A DNA stretch of 64,000 nt from an uncultured Flavobacteriaceae bacterium. GTDB lineage: Bacteria; Bacteroidota; Bacteroidia; Flavobacteriales; Flavobacteriaceae. Every line of letters starts with the position of its first letter. Position 1 is the stretch's first letter. The position numbers and the translations under genes are program-made. Shown in pieces: positions 20,228-30,951 of this stretch. The stretch spans positions 186,001 through 250,000 of the forward strand of contig CANNCA010000003.1 in the NCBI GenBank assembly GCA_947503005.1, read 5' to 3'. The notes under the pieces were generated by a model. The model had not been told where the DNA came from. It did no database searches and saw only the letters and a list, made by a program, of their open reading frames with translations.

Positions 20228-22539
20228 GTTGTCACTACAACTTCTTTATTAGGGTTAAGAACCACCCTTTTTCCATTAACTCGAATTGACATTTCTTCTT
20301 TCCCGTCCAACTCGAATTTGGCTTGATCATGGCTTACATTGATTTTCAGAATACGTTTCCTGAAATTCACCTTAAAAGAATATCTGTTCCATTGCTTCGG
20401 AATCTTTGGTGTGAACGACAACTTATCATCGACTATACGCATTCCGCCAAAACCTTCTACAATACTCATCCAAGTGCCCGCCATTGAGGTGATATGAAGA
20501 CCTTCTTCAACTTCTTTGTTATAATCATCCAAATCCAAACGCGATGTTCTAAGGTAAAAAACATATGCCTGATCCATACGATTTAACTTTGCAGCTTGAA
20601 TGCTATGCACACAGGGAGATAAAGACGATTCATGAACTGTAAAAGGTTCATAGAAGTCAAAATGCTTTTCTAACTCTTCGGTCGTAAAATGATCTTCAAA
20701 AAAATAAAATCCTTGCAGAACATCCGCTTGTTTAATGTAGGGGGAACGAAGAATACGGTCCCAACTCCACTTTTGATTAATGGGGCGTTCGGATTTTGGC
20801 AAATCAGCGACCGTAATTAATTCCTTATCTAAAAATCCATCTTGTTGTAGAAAGATTTCGTGCTCTTTGGAATATGGAAAGTACATATTGGATGCTACTT
20901 TCTTCCATTTCGATTTTTCGTTATCGGTCAATTTAGTTTTGCCAATAACTCTATCATAATCTTCCGTGTAACCATCTTTAACTTTTTGCAATTGCTCCAA
21001 TGCATAATCGATACACCATTTTGCGAGGTAGTTCGTATACCAATTATTGTTTACATTGTTTTCGTATTCATTCGGACCTGTCACTCCAAGTATTACATAT
21101 TTGTTTTTCTGTTCAGAGAGGGTAGCTCGTTGCTGCCAAAAACGAGCGATTCCGATGAGTACTTCCAAGCCCATTTCAGGTATGTACGAGTAATCTCCCG
21201 TAAATCGATAATAATTGTAAATGGCAAATGCAATTGCACCGTTTCTGTGGATTTCCTCAAAAGTAATTTCCCATTCGTTGTGGCATTCCTCTCCGTTCAT
21301 GGTCACCATAGGGTACAGTGCCGCACCGTTTGAAAAGCCTAATTTTTCAGCATTTTCGATTGCCTTTTCAAGATGATTGTACCTATATTCCAACAAATTT
21401 CTTGCGACCACTTGGTCTTTAGTGGTCATGTAGAAAGGAATACAGTAGGCCTCGGTATCCCAATAAGTGCTGCCACCATATTTTTCACCTGTAAATCCTT
21501 TCGGACCAATATTCAATCGCGAATCTTTACCGGAGTAGGTCTGGTTCAATTGAAAAATATTGAACCGAATGCCTTGTTGCGCTTTGACATCGCCTTCAAT
21601 AGTTATATCGCTCATCTCCCAAATTTTGGCCCATGCCTTTTTTTGCAATTCAAGTAACGAATCAAAACCTAAATCACTTGCTTCTTTTAAAGCCGATTTA
21701 GCAGCTAATACTAATTCTTCTTTTCTATGATTGGTGTCAACAACATAGCCGCCGAACTTGTGTATTTCTAGAGTTTCTCCCAGTTTTACTTCTTGTACGT
21801 ACGAGTGGCCAATTGATAGTTCATCTTGTTTTACTTTTGGAAGATTTTTTGAAACTTCTTTTCCATTTAAAAATAATTTTGCCTCCATAAAGGTACAGGT
21901 CGCAAAATTGGTCTTCATAGTGTGGGCTTCAATAAAAGCCCGTTTTTCCTCGGAAGTTATTTTTGTAGTATTCCAAAATTTATCGTCCCAATTACTGTCT
22001 TCGTTGGTAATACCACTATCCAAATAAGGCAAGAAATTAATTTCGGCATCTGCGTCAATGGGGGTTATCACATATTTGATGGCACCGATCTCATCAACAT
22101 CCAAGCTCAAGAAACGTATAACTCTTACTTCGATTTTAGAGTCGTTAGCAAGTGTAGCTACAAAATTCCGTGCATACCATCCCTCTTTCATATTCAATTC
22201 CCTACGGAAGTTTTCTATTTTTTTACATGAATTCAAGTCTAACGCTTCGCCATCAACGAATACATCGATACCGATCCAGTTTGGAGCATTCAAAACTTTT
22301 GCGAAATACTCGGGATACCCATTTTTCCACCAACCAACACGTGTTTTGTCGGGATAATAGACCCCCCCGATGTAGCTGCCCTGAAAAGTTTCTCCCGAAT
22401 ACCTTTCTTCAAAATTGGCCCGTTGGCCCATTGCACCATTCCCGATGCTAAAAAGGCTTTCTGATGATTTTACCCTGCCTTTGTCAAATCCTTCTTCGAT
22501 AATGGACCAGTTGTTTGGTCTTATATATTCTTGGTTCAT
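20224..22539 (-). CDS. Glycoside hydrolase family 65 (maltose phosphorylase-like)
   Basis: SLFSIGNGAMGQRANFEE, GEKYGGSTYWDTEAYCIPFYM, VTGPNEYENNVNNNWYTN, QADVLQGFYFFEDHF; adjacent to beta-PGM. Confidence 0.92.
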   Translation of the reverse strand: MNQEYIRPNNWSIIEEGFDKGRVKSSESLFSIGNGAMGQRANFEERYSGETFQGSYIGGVYYPDKTRVGWWKNGYPEYFAKVLNAPNWIGIDVFVDGEALDLNSCKKIENFRRELNMKEGWYARNFVATLANDSKIEVRVIRFLSLDVDEIGAIKYVITPIDADAEINFLPYLDSGITNEDSNWDDKFWNTTKITSEEKRAFIEAHTMKTNFATCTFMEAKLFLNGKEVSKNLPKVKQDELSIGHSYVQEVKLGETLEIHKFGGYVVDTNHRKEELVLAAKSALKEASDLGFDSLLELQKKAWAKIWEMSDITIEGDVKAQQGIRFNIFQLNQTYSGKDSRLNIGPKGFTGEKYGGSTYWDTEAYCIPFYMTTKDQVVARNLLEYRYNHLEKAIENAEKLGFSNGAALYPMVTMNGEECHNEWEITFEEIHRNGAIAFAIYNYYRFTGDYSYIPEMGLEVLIGIARFWQQRATLSEQKNKYVILGVTGPNEYENNVNNNWYTNYLAKWCIDYALEQLQKVKDGYTEDYDRVIGKTKLTDNEKSKWKKVASNMYFPYSKEHEIFLQQDGFLDKELITVADLPKSERPINQKWSWDRILRSPYIKQADVLQGFYFFEDHFTTEELEKHFDFYEPFTVHESSLSPCVHSIQAAKLNRMDQAYVFYLRTSRLDLDDYNKEVEEGLHITSMAGTWMSIVEGFGGMRIVDDKLSFTPKIPKQWNRYSFKVNFRKRILKINVSHDQAKFELDGKEEMSIRVNGKRVVLNPNKEVVVTT

Positions 22540-22548
22540 TAAAATCTC

Positions 22549-23211
22549 TTATTTATTATCATTTATCAATCCTACCAAAAACTTCACGTCCATTTCGGTA
22601 AAATCGTTGAAGTTATAATCTGCTTCTGAAAGTATTTTTGCATCTCCAATTCCAATACTGACCATTCCGGCGGCATTCGCCGCTTTAATGCCCGCTTGAG
22701 CATCTTCAAAAACAACACAATTTTGAGGGTTCACTCCGAGTTCTTCGGCCGCTATCAGAAAAACTTCCGGGTCAGGCTTTGCCTTGGTAACGTTATTCCC
22801 ATCCACTATCACATCAAAATACGGCAATAGCTTTACCTTTTCCAAAATCGGTTTGGCATTTTTACTTGCCGAACCTAAGGCAATAGGAAGCTCTCTTTCT
22901 TTAAGGTATCGGAGTACTTTTGTCACATCTGGTAAAATTTCGGACTCATCCATCTTTTCGATATACTTTAAATAGTCTTCATTTTTTTCGATCATCCAAG
23001 TATCAAATTGTGCTTTGGTAGCTTCTACCCCACCAATATCCAATAAGATTTCAAGACATCTTTTTCTACTTACGCCCTTGAACAATTCATTTTGGTCATG
23101 GGTGAATTCAAAACCCAACTCATTGGCAAGATTTCTCCAGGCCAGATAATGGTATTTGGCGGTGTCTACAATAACTCCGTCTAGATCGAATATAAATCCG
23201 GTTTTGTTCAT
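22549..23211 (-). CDS. pgmB: Beta-phosphoglucomutase (HAD family)
   Basis: FIFDLDGVIVDTAKYHYLAWRNLANELG, KGVSRKRCLEILL, GSASKNA, KAKPDPEVFLIAAEELGVNPQNCVVFEDAQAGIKAANAAGM. Confidence 0.93.
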   Translation of the reverse strand: MNKTGFIFDLDGVIVDTAKYHYLAWRNLANELGFEFTHDQNELFKGVSRKRCLEILLDIGGVEATKAQFDTWMIEKNEDYLKYIEKMDESEILPDVTKVLRYLKERELPIALGSASKNAKPILEKVKLLPYFDVIVDGNNVTKAKPDPEVFLIAAEELGVNPQNCVVFEDAQAGIKAANAAGMVSIGIGDAKILSEADYNFNDFTEMDVKFLVGLINDNK

Positions 23212-23229
23212 TCGTAATAATGTTGTGGA

Positions 23230-24270
23230 TTAATTTTTCGTGGACTCCCTTTCAATAATGGTAGCCTTAATTGTTTCGGTTCGGAATGTTTCATTTTCGT
23301 CATCTTCAATTTCGGACTCCACCTTTTCGATAAGCATTTCAGCCGCGACTTCACCCATTCGCTCACCATGTTGTGCCACCGTAGTCAAGCTTGGCACAGA
23401 ATACTTGGAAAGCAAGCCATCAGTAAATCCAATAATGGAAACCTCATCCGGAATCTTCATTCCTAATTTTTGAACTGCTCCTATGCAGTGTATGGCAAAA
23501 ACTTCATTGACGCACAAAACTCCGTCTATATCATTTTCACTGAAGAAATGTTCAATTTTAGATTTTTCTATCTCTTGATAGGGAAGCGTTAAAACATAAT
23601 TTTCTTCAAAGGTAATTCCGTTGTCCTTTAATGCAGCTTTATAGCCCTCCGCCCTTTTTTTGCTTACGTTGAAATAACTATCGGTAGTTACTAATGCTAT
23701 TTTGCGTTTCCCTGAATCGATAAGCTTTTTAACGGCCTGATAAGCTATTTCTTTATCATTGATAATAACTTTGTCACATTCAATTTCATCGGTAACACGG
23801 TCGAACAAAACCAAGGGTATGCCCTGTTCTGTAACTTCCTTTAAATGGTTAAAATCGTTCTTTTGTTGTGTTTCTGCAGAAAGTGACATGATGAACCCAT
23901 CGATACTCCCGTTTGCCAGCATTTCCATATTAATGACTTCTTTGTCGAAGGACTCGTCAGATACACAGATAATCACATTATAGCCTCTACTGTTTGCATA
24001 TTTCTCGATGCCCCTGAAAACAGTAGTGAAAAAATGGTGTACGATGTCTGGAATGATTACCCCTATATTTCTGGTGCGCTTGTTCTTTAAACTTATGGCG
24101 ATATTGTTCGGCCTGTAGTTATAAAGCTTGGCAAAGGCTTGAACCTTTTCTTTTGTATCCCTACTAATTTCCTCGCTGTTCTTCAGTGCTTTCGATACTG
24201 TAGAAATCGAAACTTCCAATTCTCGGGCAATATGTTTTAAGGTTATTTTTCTTTTCAAAATGAAATGCAT
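23230..24270 (-). CDS. LacI-family transcriptional regulator
   Basis: N-terminal HTH ITLKHIARELEVSISTVSKALKNSEEISRDTKEKV; periplasmic-binding-like effector domain. Confidence 0.95.
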   Translation of the reverse strand: MHFILKRKITLKHIARELEVSISTVSKALKNSEEISRDTKEKVQAFAKLYNYRPNNIAISLKNKRTRNIGVIIPDIVHHFFTTVFRGIEKYANSRGYNVIICVSDESFDKEVINMEMLANGSIDGFIMSLSAETQQKNDFNHLKEVTEQGIPLVLFDRVTDEIECDKVIINDKEIAYQAVKKLIDSGKRKIALVTTDSYFNVSKKRAEGYKAALKDNGITFEENYVLTLPYQEIEKSKIEHFFSENDIDGVLCVNEVFAIHCIGAVQKLGMKIPDEVSIIGFTDGLLSKYSVPSLTTVAQHGERMGEVAAEMLIEKVESEIEDDENETFRTETIKATIIERESTKN

Positions 24271-24391
24271 TTAATTTCAAGAATACAATTAATGAAATTT
24301 ACATTGAATAAAGGTAAAGAAAACCCCTTTGTTAACCTTTTAAGTAAATTACAACATTGAACTGTTAATGTTTTAATAAAAAGAAAAAGTG

Positions 24392-24399
24392 TATATTTG
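24392..24399 (+). promoter_or_regulatory. Candidate Bacteroidota -7 element TATATTTG upstream of susC
   Basis: Exact match to TAnnTTTG; no convincing -33 TTTG at the expected spacing. Confidence 0.35.
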
Positions 24400-24502
24400 G
24401 CCGAAATTATCGATTCCCCACTTTCGTATATACTTTGATATGAATTTAATAATTTATTAGTAGGTATGTTATTATTGTCCTATTTTGAAAAAAGTTATTA
24501 AC

Positions 24503-24518
24503 ACGAAACCGTTTTCGT
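24503..24518. promoter_or_regulatory. Candidate LacI-family operator ACGAAACCGTTTTCGT
   Basis: Near-perfect palindrome (14 of 16 positions) with a central CG, about 94 bp upstream of the susC ATG and on the opposite side of the intergenic region from the lacI gene. Confidence 0.7.
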
Positions 24519-24611
24519 AGTTCTTTGAATCTCTCTAAAGACTTATTTTAACAACAATTTTACATATTTTTAACGCTTGAACTAAAATTAACTCAATTTA
24601 AATTAACATTT

Positions 24612-27600
24612 ATGAAAATTACGCTACTAAAGAGCTTGTTGATTACCGGCGCATTTTTGTGCTTCGGTATGGTACAGGCACAGGAGGTAACAGGAACCGT
24701 ATCCGACGCGAACGGCCCGTTACCAGGTGCTAGTGTTGTTGTAAAAGGAACAACCAACGGTACTCAGACCGATTTTGACGGTAACTATACCTTAGAGGTT
24801 GAAGGTGATGCCACCTTGGTATTTAGCTACATCGGCTATCTAACTAGGGAAGTCGCCGTCGATGGCCAAACCACCATCAACGTGACCATGCAAGAAGATG
24901 CGGAAGCTTTGGAAGAAGTGGTCGTCATTGGTTACGGTACAACAACAGTTAAAGACGCAACGGGATCTGTTGCCGCGGTAACTGCCGAAGACTTTAACGG
25001 TGGTGTAATCGCTTCGCCAGAACAGTTGATACAAGGTAAGACTGCCGGTGTCAACATTCAACAAACAAGTGGTGAGCCAGGTGCGGGTATCTCTATTAAT
25101 ATTAGGGGTTCTAACTCTGTACGTGCAAACAACAACCCATTGTTTGTGGTTGATGGGGTACCTCTGTCAGGGGAAAACACTTCGCCTTCTGGTAATGCAG
25201 GAAATGGTGGTGATACAGGCGCTAGAAACCCTTTGAATTTCTTAAATCCCGCGGACATTGAGAGCATTAGTGTATTGAAAGATGCTTCTGCAACTGCTAT
25301 CTATGGTTCAAGAGGTGCGAACGGTGTTGTCATCATTACTACTAAAAGCGGTAAATCTTCGCAAGGCGGTGTTATAGAATTCTCATCAAGTGTGAGTGTT
25401 TCTAAACCAGCTAACGAGTACGACTTGCTAACTGCAGATGAATTCGTGCCAGCGGTATTTCAGTTCAACCCGAATGCGGATTTGGCAACAACTGATTTTG
25501 GAAATGACACGGACTGGCAAGATTTTATTACCAGAACAGCTGCCTCAACTAATAATAATATCTCCTACTCAAACAATTATGGCAAAGGTAATATTAGAGC
25601 TACCTTGGGTTACAGTAAACAATTCGGTGTTATTGAAAAAACAGATTTAGAGCGTATTACAGGCCGTGTGAATGCAAGACATCGCTTTTTTGATGATAAA
25701 TTGACATTGGGTATTTCTGCAACCATCTCTAGAGTAAATGATGAAACCGCTCCTTTGGCCGGTGGCGCAGGATTTAGAGGTGATATTTTAGGTGCGGCCT
25801 ATTCAGCAAACCCTACTTGGTCTACCTCACCTTCTTTCGCAGCCCAAGGTGGTCTTTTATCACCTGCAAACTATTTGGCGAATAGTCAAATTCGAACAAA
25901 TACGGATAGGATTCTTTTAAATGGTACTGCTGCCTATAATATTACAGATGAGCTTACGGCCAACGTAACTCTTGGTTATGACAAGTCAGAAGGTGAGAAC
26001 AACTCTATGATTTCTTCTGCCGTACGAAATATTGATGGAGTTCAAGATGTTGGTTTTGGAACCTATAATACTTTGGAACGGGAAAACAAGCTTTTAACAG
26101 CTACCTTGAACTATAAAAAGAGTTTTGAAAATTCTAATTTAGATGTTTTGGTAGGTTATGAATTCCAAGACTTTAAAACTACAAGTAGGAATGTTACCGC
26201 TCGTGGTTTCGGTACTACTGATTTGAACAAAATGGCTAGTGACTTACAAGAAACCACTAATGGGGCGCAAGCTAGCATTGGAGGTCCTTTCCAACAATTT
26301 TATTATGGAACCAATTTTAATTCCCTTCAAGTAAACCGTCTTTTACCAACAGTCGTTGCCGGGGATCAGGTAGCATTCGGATTTAGCCGAAAAGTTGACG
26401 CCTTGACAGCCGACCTCTTTGATAATACGGATGAAATACAGTCTTTTTTAGGAAGAATAAATTACTCCATAGCTAGCAAGTATTTATTTACAGCAACCGT
26501 AAGAGCTGACGGATCCTCCCGTTTTGGCCCTGATAACCAATACGGTATTTTCCCCTCTGGTGCATTTGCATGGCAATTGGGTGAGGAAAACTTTATCGGA
26601 GAAAGCGTTTCTACTTTAAAACTACGTTTGAGTGCAGGTGTTACAGGAAATCAAGATGGATTGGGCTATGGCAACTTCGTAGCAAGACAACGTTTTTCAG
26701 AACTTAATGATGATGATATCCAAAACGACCGGACGGTCAATGCCAACGGACTGGCCATTGTTGCCACGGACGTTCCAGATTTAAAATGGGAACCTACCTT
26801 GAACCTAAACGTTGGTCTTGATTTCGGGTTTGGTAATGATAGACTTTCAGGTAGTATTGATGTATATCAAAATACAACAAGTGACGTACTTATTAGAACT
26901 CCTCCCGCGGCACCAGCCGTTGATCCATTCCAGTTTGGTAATCTTGATGCAAAAATTGTCAATCAAGGTATCGAATTTGGAATAAACTACGATTGGATTC
27001 AAAAGGAAGATGTAAATTTCTCTACTTCTTTTAATATTTCCTATAACGAAAATGAAGTCCAAGATTTTGCAGGTATAATCGATACCGGGGCAATTAACGG
27101 TCAAGGATTATCAGGTGCCTTCGCACAACGCTTCGCAGCTGGCCAATCTTTGTTCTCATACTATATGGCTGAATTCACAGGTTTGGATTCTGCAGGTCAA
27201 CCAACATTTGCCGATCAAAACGGTGATGGTGTTGGAGATGTTTTTCAAGACAAGGTATTTGTTGGAGAAGACGCATTACCTGATGTTACAACTGGCCTCT
27301 CTTTAAACCTAAGGGTTAAAAGATTTGATCTCGCCGCTTATTTTAATGGGCAGTTCGGTTTTTCAGTATATAACAATACCGCTAACGGATTGTTCACTTC
27401 AGGTTCGATTACCAATGCGAGAAATGTCACTACCGATTTGTTGACAAGTGGGGATGCACCAGGTGCTTCTGCCGATGTTTCAACTAGATATTTGGAAAAA
27501 GGTGATTTTGTACGATTTCAAAACGCAACCCTTGGCTATAATTGGCCTCTTAAAGGTGACGGATTGTTTAAAAGTCTACGTTTGTCAGTAACAGGCCAAA

Positions 27601-27755
27601 ACTTGTTTTTGATAACGGACTATTCAGGACTTGATCCTGAAGTAGCGGTCAATACAGGTAATTTAAATAATTCCGAAATACCAAGTAGAGGTATTGATTG
27701 GTCAGCATTTCCAAATCCAAGAACGTTTACTTTTGGAATCAACGCATCATTTTAA
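24612..27755 (+). CDS. susC: SusC/RagA-type TonB-linked outer membrane protein
   Basis: Signal peptide, carboxypeptidase-regulatory-like domain (VTGTVSDANGPLPGASVVVKGTTNGTQTDFDGNYTL), plug DASATAIYGSRGANGVVIITTKSG, C-terminal barrel ending in F. Confidence 0.95.
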   Translation: MKITLLKSLLITGAFLCFGMVQAQEVTGTVSDANGPLPGASVVVKGTTNGTQTDFDGNYTLEVEGDATLVFSYIGYLTREVAVDGQTTINVTMQEDAEALEEVVVIGYGTTTVKDATGSVAAVTAEDFNGGVIASPEQLIQGKTAGVNIQQTSGEPGAGISINIRGSNSVRANNNPLFVVDGVPLSGENTSPSGNAGNGGDTGARNPLNFLNPADIESISVLKDASATAIYGSRGANGVVIITTKSGKSSQGGVIEFSSSVSVSKPANEYDLLTADEFVPAVFQFNPNADLATTDFGNDTDWQDFITRTAASTNNNISYSNNYGKGNIRATLGYSKQFGVIEKTDLERITGRVNARHRFFDDKLTLGISATISRVNDETAPLAGGAGFRGDILGAAYSANPTWSTSPSFAAQGGLLSPANYLANSQIRTNTDRILLNGTAAYNITDELTANVTLGYDKSEGENNSMISSAVRNIDGVQDVGFGTYNTLERENKLLTATLNYKKSFENSNLDVLVGYEFQDFKTTSRNVTARGFGTTDLNKMASDLQETTNGAQASIGGPFQQFYYGTNFNSLQVNRLLPTVVAGDQVAFGFSRKVDALTADLFDNTDEIQSFLGRINYSIASKYLFTATVRADGSSRFGPDNQYGIFPSGAFAWQLGEENFIGESVSTLKLRLSAGVTGNQDGLGYGNFVARQRFSELNDDDIQNDRTVNANGLAIVATDVPDLKWEPTLNLNVGLDFGFGNDRLSGSIDVYQNTTSDVLIRTPPAAPAVDPFQFGNLDAKIVNQGIEFGINYDWIQKEDVNFSTSFNISYNENEVQDFAGIIDTGAINGQGLSGAFAQRFAAGQSLFSYYMAEFTGLDSAGQPTFADQNGDGVGDVFQDKVFVGEDALPDVTTGLSLNLRVKRFDLAAYFNGQFGFSVYNNTANGLFTSGSITNARNVTTDLLTSGDAPGASADVSTRYLEKGDFVRFQNATLGYNWPLKGDGLFKSLRLSVTGQNLFLITDYSGLDPEVAVNTGNLNNSEIPSRGIDWSAFPNPRTFTFGINASF

Positions 27756-27773
27756 ACAAAAAAATTGTTACTC

Positions 27774-29345
27774 ATGAAAAAAAATAATTTAAAATTTTAT
27801 GCCTTCACACTCTTAATGAGTATAGGTTTTTTATCCTGTACAAATTTAGAGATTGAAGAAACCGATTCGATTATTACCGAAGGTTTTCAAGGATTAGCAG
27901 ACACCGATTCTGCAATTGACGACCTATACAATAGAGTTCGAGGTCAGATGGAAAATCAGGGCAATCGTCACTCTTTTATGGAAGTTACCACCGATGCCGC
28001 CATCGTACCAACAAGAGGTACTGACTGGGGTGATAATGGCCAGTGGTCAAGTTTACATCAACACCTTTGGTCTCCTGAACATCCTTTCGTAATAGGAACA
28101 TGGGATGAATGGAATGGAAATCAATTGATTGCTTCACAAATATTAGACTCTCGAAGTAGCCCAAGTGCTCAAAACGTTGGCGACGCTACATTTCTAAGAG
28201 CGTTAAGCATGTGGACAATTTTAGATTTTTACGGTCAAGTGCCATTTAGAGATGTTACATTGCCTTCCAGAGAACTACCAGAAATATTAACAGGTCAGGC
28301 AGCATTTGATTTCATCATGTCTGATGTGGAAACTGCAATCAGTAATTTGCCAACCATAGCAGCCGGTGGCGGAGAAGCTAACGGAAGAGCTGGAGTAGCA
28401 GCAGCAAAATTTCTTAAAGCCAAATTATTGCTAAACAAGCATATTTACATAGGTGGAAGTCCTGATTCTGGTGATATGGCCCAAGTTATTTCCTTGGTGG
28501 ATGATATTGCTGGAGATGGTTATCAGCTGCAAGCGGGTTATTTTGATTTGTTCAGAGATACTGCGGACGATGAAACGATATGGTCATTGGCCTCTAGCGT
28601 TGGAAACGTTATATTCAATGGCCTTCACTACAATTCACTTTCTCAAGGTGGAGGTGGTTGGAACGGTTTCGCTACCCTAGCCGAATACTATGACTTGTTC
28701 GAGGGCGATCCCAATTCAAATAGAATGGAAGTTGATTTTACTCGTCTTGACGGTCAAGAAGAAAGACGTGGCGGTGTTCCGCCAATGGGCGATGGTGAAC
28801 TAGAAGATTCTCAAGTTGGAAACGGTTTCTTAATTGGTCAGCAATATGCAGCAGATGGTACTCCACTGCAAGATAGAGCAGGAGCTCCGCTAACCTTTAA
28901 AAGGGACTTTTTAGATGGAGATGGGAATCCAAATATCATCAACAATGACGAGACAACCGGTATACGTGTTATCAAGTACAATCCTCGATACGGCGCATTT
29001 AATGGTCACAAAATCATTTTCAGATACGCAGATGCTCACTTAATGAAGGCAGAAGCTATGATGCGGAGTGGTGGAGACCCTACGGCAATGGTTAACGAAC
29101 TTCGTGTTTTACGTGAAGCTTCTCCACTTGGTTCTGTTTCAGAGCAAGACCTTTTAGATGAAAGAGCTAGGGAATTGTTCGCCGAAGCTTGGAGAAGAAA
29201 TGATTTAATTCGTTTTGGTCAATATACAAGGGATTGGTTGTTCAAAGCTCCTGGGTCGGTTAACAATGACAAGTATTTATTGTTCCCTATTCCTTCGGCA
29301 CAACTATTGGCGAATCCTGGTTTGGTTCAAAACCCAGGTTACTAA
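27774..29345 (+). CDS. susD: SusD/RagB-type nutrient-binding outer membrane lipoprotein
   Basis: Lipobox GFLSC; TEGFQGLADTDSAIDDLYNRVRGQ; C-terminal LLDERARELFAEAWRRNDLIRFGQYT...YLLFPIPSAQLLANPGLVQNPGY. ATG start 27774 preferred to TTG 27765. Confidence 0.94.
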   Translation: MKKNNLKFYAFTLLMSIGFLSCTNLEIEETDSIITEGFQGLADTDSAIDDLYNRVRGQMENQGNRHSFMEVTTDAAIVPTRGTDWGDNGQWSSLHQHLWSPEHPFVIGTWDEWNGNQLIASQILDSRSSPSAQNVGDATFLRALSMWTILDFYGQVPFRDVTLPSRELPEILTGQAAFDFIMSDVETAISNLPTIAAGGGEANGRAGVAAAKFLKAKLLLNKHIYIGGSPDSGDMAQVISLVDDIAGDGYQLQAGYFDLFRDTADDETIWSLASSVGNVIFNGLHYNSLSQGGGGWNGFATLAEYYDLFEGDPNSNRMEVDFTRLDGQEERRGGVPPMGDGELEDSQVGNGFLIGQQYAADGTPLQDRAGAPLTFKRDFLDGDGNPNIINNDETTGIRVIKYNPRYGAFNGHKIIFRYADAHLMKAEAMMRSGGDPTAMVNELRVLREASPLGSVSEQDLLDERARELFAEAWRRNDLIRFGQYTRDWLFKAPGSVNNDKYLLFPIPSAQLLANPGLVQNPGY

Positions 29346-29370
29346 AATTGTAAATTTAAGTGTTTAAAAA

Positions 29371-29407
29371 AGCCCTGATGGTTCAACCGTCAGGGCTTTT
29401 TTTATTT
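29371..29407 (+). terminator. Strong Rho-independent terminator after susD
   Basis: AGCCCTGATGG-TTCAA-CCGTCAGGGCT (one G-T pair) followed by T7. Confidence 0.9.
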
Positions 29408-29465
29408 CTTGCTTGTTACCCAATACAAAAAGCAATATCTTTCTTTCCCAAAATATGCTCAGCCT

Positions 29466-30950
29466 ATGTATTCTATTGGTTTTGATATTGGGAGTTCTTC
29501 CATTAAAGCGGCACTTGTTGATAGCGAATCAGGTAAGAAGATCGCACTGGTGAGTGAGCCTTCTACTGAAATGGAAATGATCGCCATCAATAACGGTTGG
29601 GCGGAACAAAATCCTGACGACTGGTGGAAACATATCTGCACCGCTACCAAAAGATTGATTTCAGAAAACAAAATTCAAGCCTCCTCGATAACAGGAATAG
29701 GCATTTCATATCAAATGCATGGCTTGGTATTAGTAGATAACAATGGCAAACCATTGCGGAATTCCATAATATGGTGTGACAGCCGTGCTGTCGAAATAGG
29801 TCAGACAGCTTTCGATGCGTTAGGAAACGAAAAATGTTCTGAACAGCTTTTAAATTCCCCCGCCAATTTTACGGCATCTAAGTTAAAATGGGTTGCTGAC
29901 AATGAGCCGGATATCTTTAGACGTATCTATAAATTCATGTTGCCCGGCGACTACATTGCTTATAAACTTAGTGATACCATCTGCTCTACGATTTCCGGCC
30001 TTTCAGAAGGTATCTTCTGGGATTTCAAGAAAAACGCTATTGCTGATTGGCTTTTAGAATACTATGGTATTGAAACAAAGCTAATTCCAGAAATTAAGGA
30101 TACGTTCTCGGTACAAGGAAAAGTATCAGCGACTGGCGCATCGGAATCAGGCTTAGCAGAAGGAACTCCTATTTTATACCGTGCAGGCGACCAACCCAAT
30201 AATGCTCTTTCATTGAATGTTTTCGAGCCTGGTGAAGTAGCCGCAACGGGTGGCACATCTGGCGTGATATATGCAATTACCGAAAGCTTGTCCAGTGAAG
30301 AAAGTACGAGAGTCAATAACTTTGCCCATGCCAATTACGATAGTACAACTATCAGGATCGGAAAGCTCTTATGTATTAACGGGGCAGGAATTCAATATCG
30401 TTGGTTGATGAATAATCTTGACGTCAACGATTATGAAGAAATGAATACCTTGGCGGCATCCGTACCCATTGGTTCAGATGGCGTACTGATTCACCCCTTT
30501 GGAAATGGAGCAGAACGCATGTTGAATAACAAGACCTTAGGAACTCGGATGTCCGACATCAATTTAAATAACCACACCAAAGCCCATCTTTGTCGAGCAG
30601 CTTTGGAAGGTATTGCATTTTCATTCGTTTATGGAATGGAAATCATGACCTCCGATGGTATTGATCCTACGGTCATTAGGGCAGGAAATGATAATCTTTT
30701 CCGTTCGGAAATCTTTTCGAATACCATTTCTACATTAATCGGTCAAGAAATCGAAATCTATAATACTACTGGAGCGATTGGTGCTGCACGAGCATGCCAA
30801 TTGCACAAAGGAGATTTTGAGGCTTTCGGAAAACAAATTACCGAACATGATTATGTGATGAGTTTTAAGCCTTCATTAGAGAAGGAAGTTTATAAGAGCG
30901 CTTATCAAAAATGGAAACATGAATTGGAACAACTTTTAAAAAACAACTAA
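29466..30950 (+). CDS. xylB: Xylulokinase (FGGY family)
   Basis: [81 protein letters not shown]; followed directly by xylA. ATG 29466 preferred. Confidence 0.93.
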   Translation: MYSIGFDIGSSSIKAALVDSESGKKIALVSEPSTEMEMIAINNGWAEQNPDDWWKHICTATKRLISENKIQASSITGIGISYQMHGLVLVDNNGKPLRNSIIWCDSRAVEIGQTAFDALGNEKCSEQLLNSPANFTASKLKWVADNEPDIFRRIYKFMLPGDYIAYKLSDTICSTISGLSEGIFWDFKKNAIADWLLEYYGIETKLIPEIKDTFSVQGKVSATGASESGLAEGTPILYRAGDQPNNALSLNVFEPGEVAATGGTSGVIYAITESLSSEESTRVNNFAHANYDSTTIRIGKLLCINGAGIQYRWLMNNLDVNDYEEMNTLAASVPIGSDGVLIHPFGNGAERMLNNKTLGTRMSDINLNNHTKAHLCRAALEGIAFSFVYGMEIMTSDGIDPTVIRAGNDNLFRSEIFSNTISTLIGQEIEIYNTTGAIGAARACQLHKGDFEAFGKQITEHDYVMSFKPSLEKEVYKSAYQKWKHELEQLLKNN

Positions 30951-30951
30951 T

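Noticed and set aside
24429-24437. TATACTTTG as a second susC -7 element
   Set aside because: The spacer between TA and TTTG is three nucleotides, not two, so it does not match TAnnTTTG.
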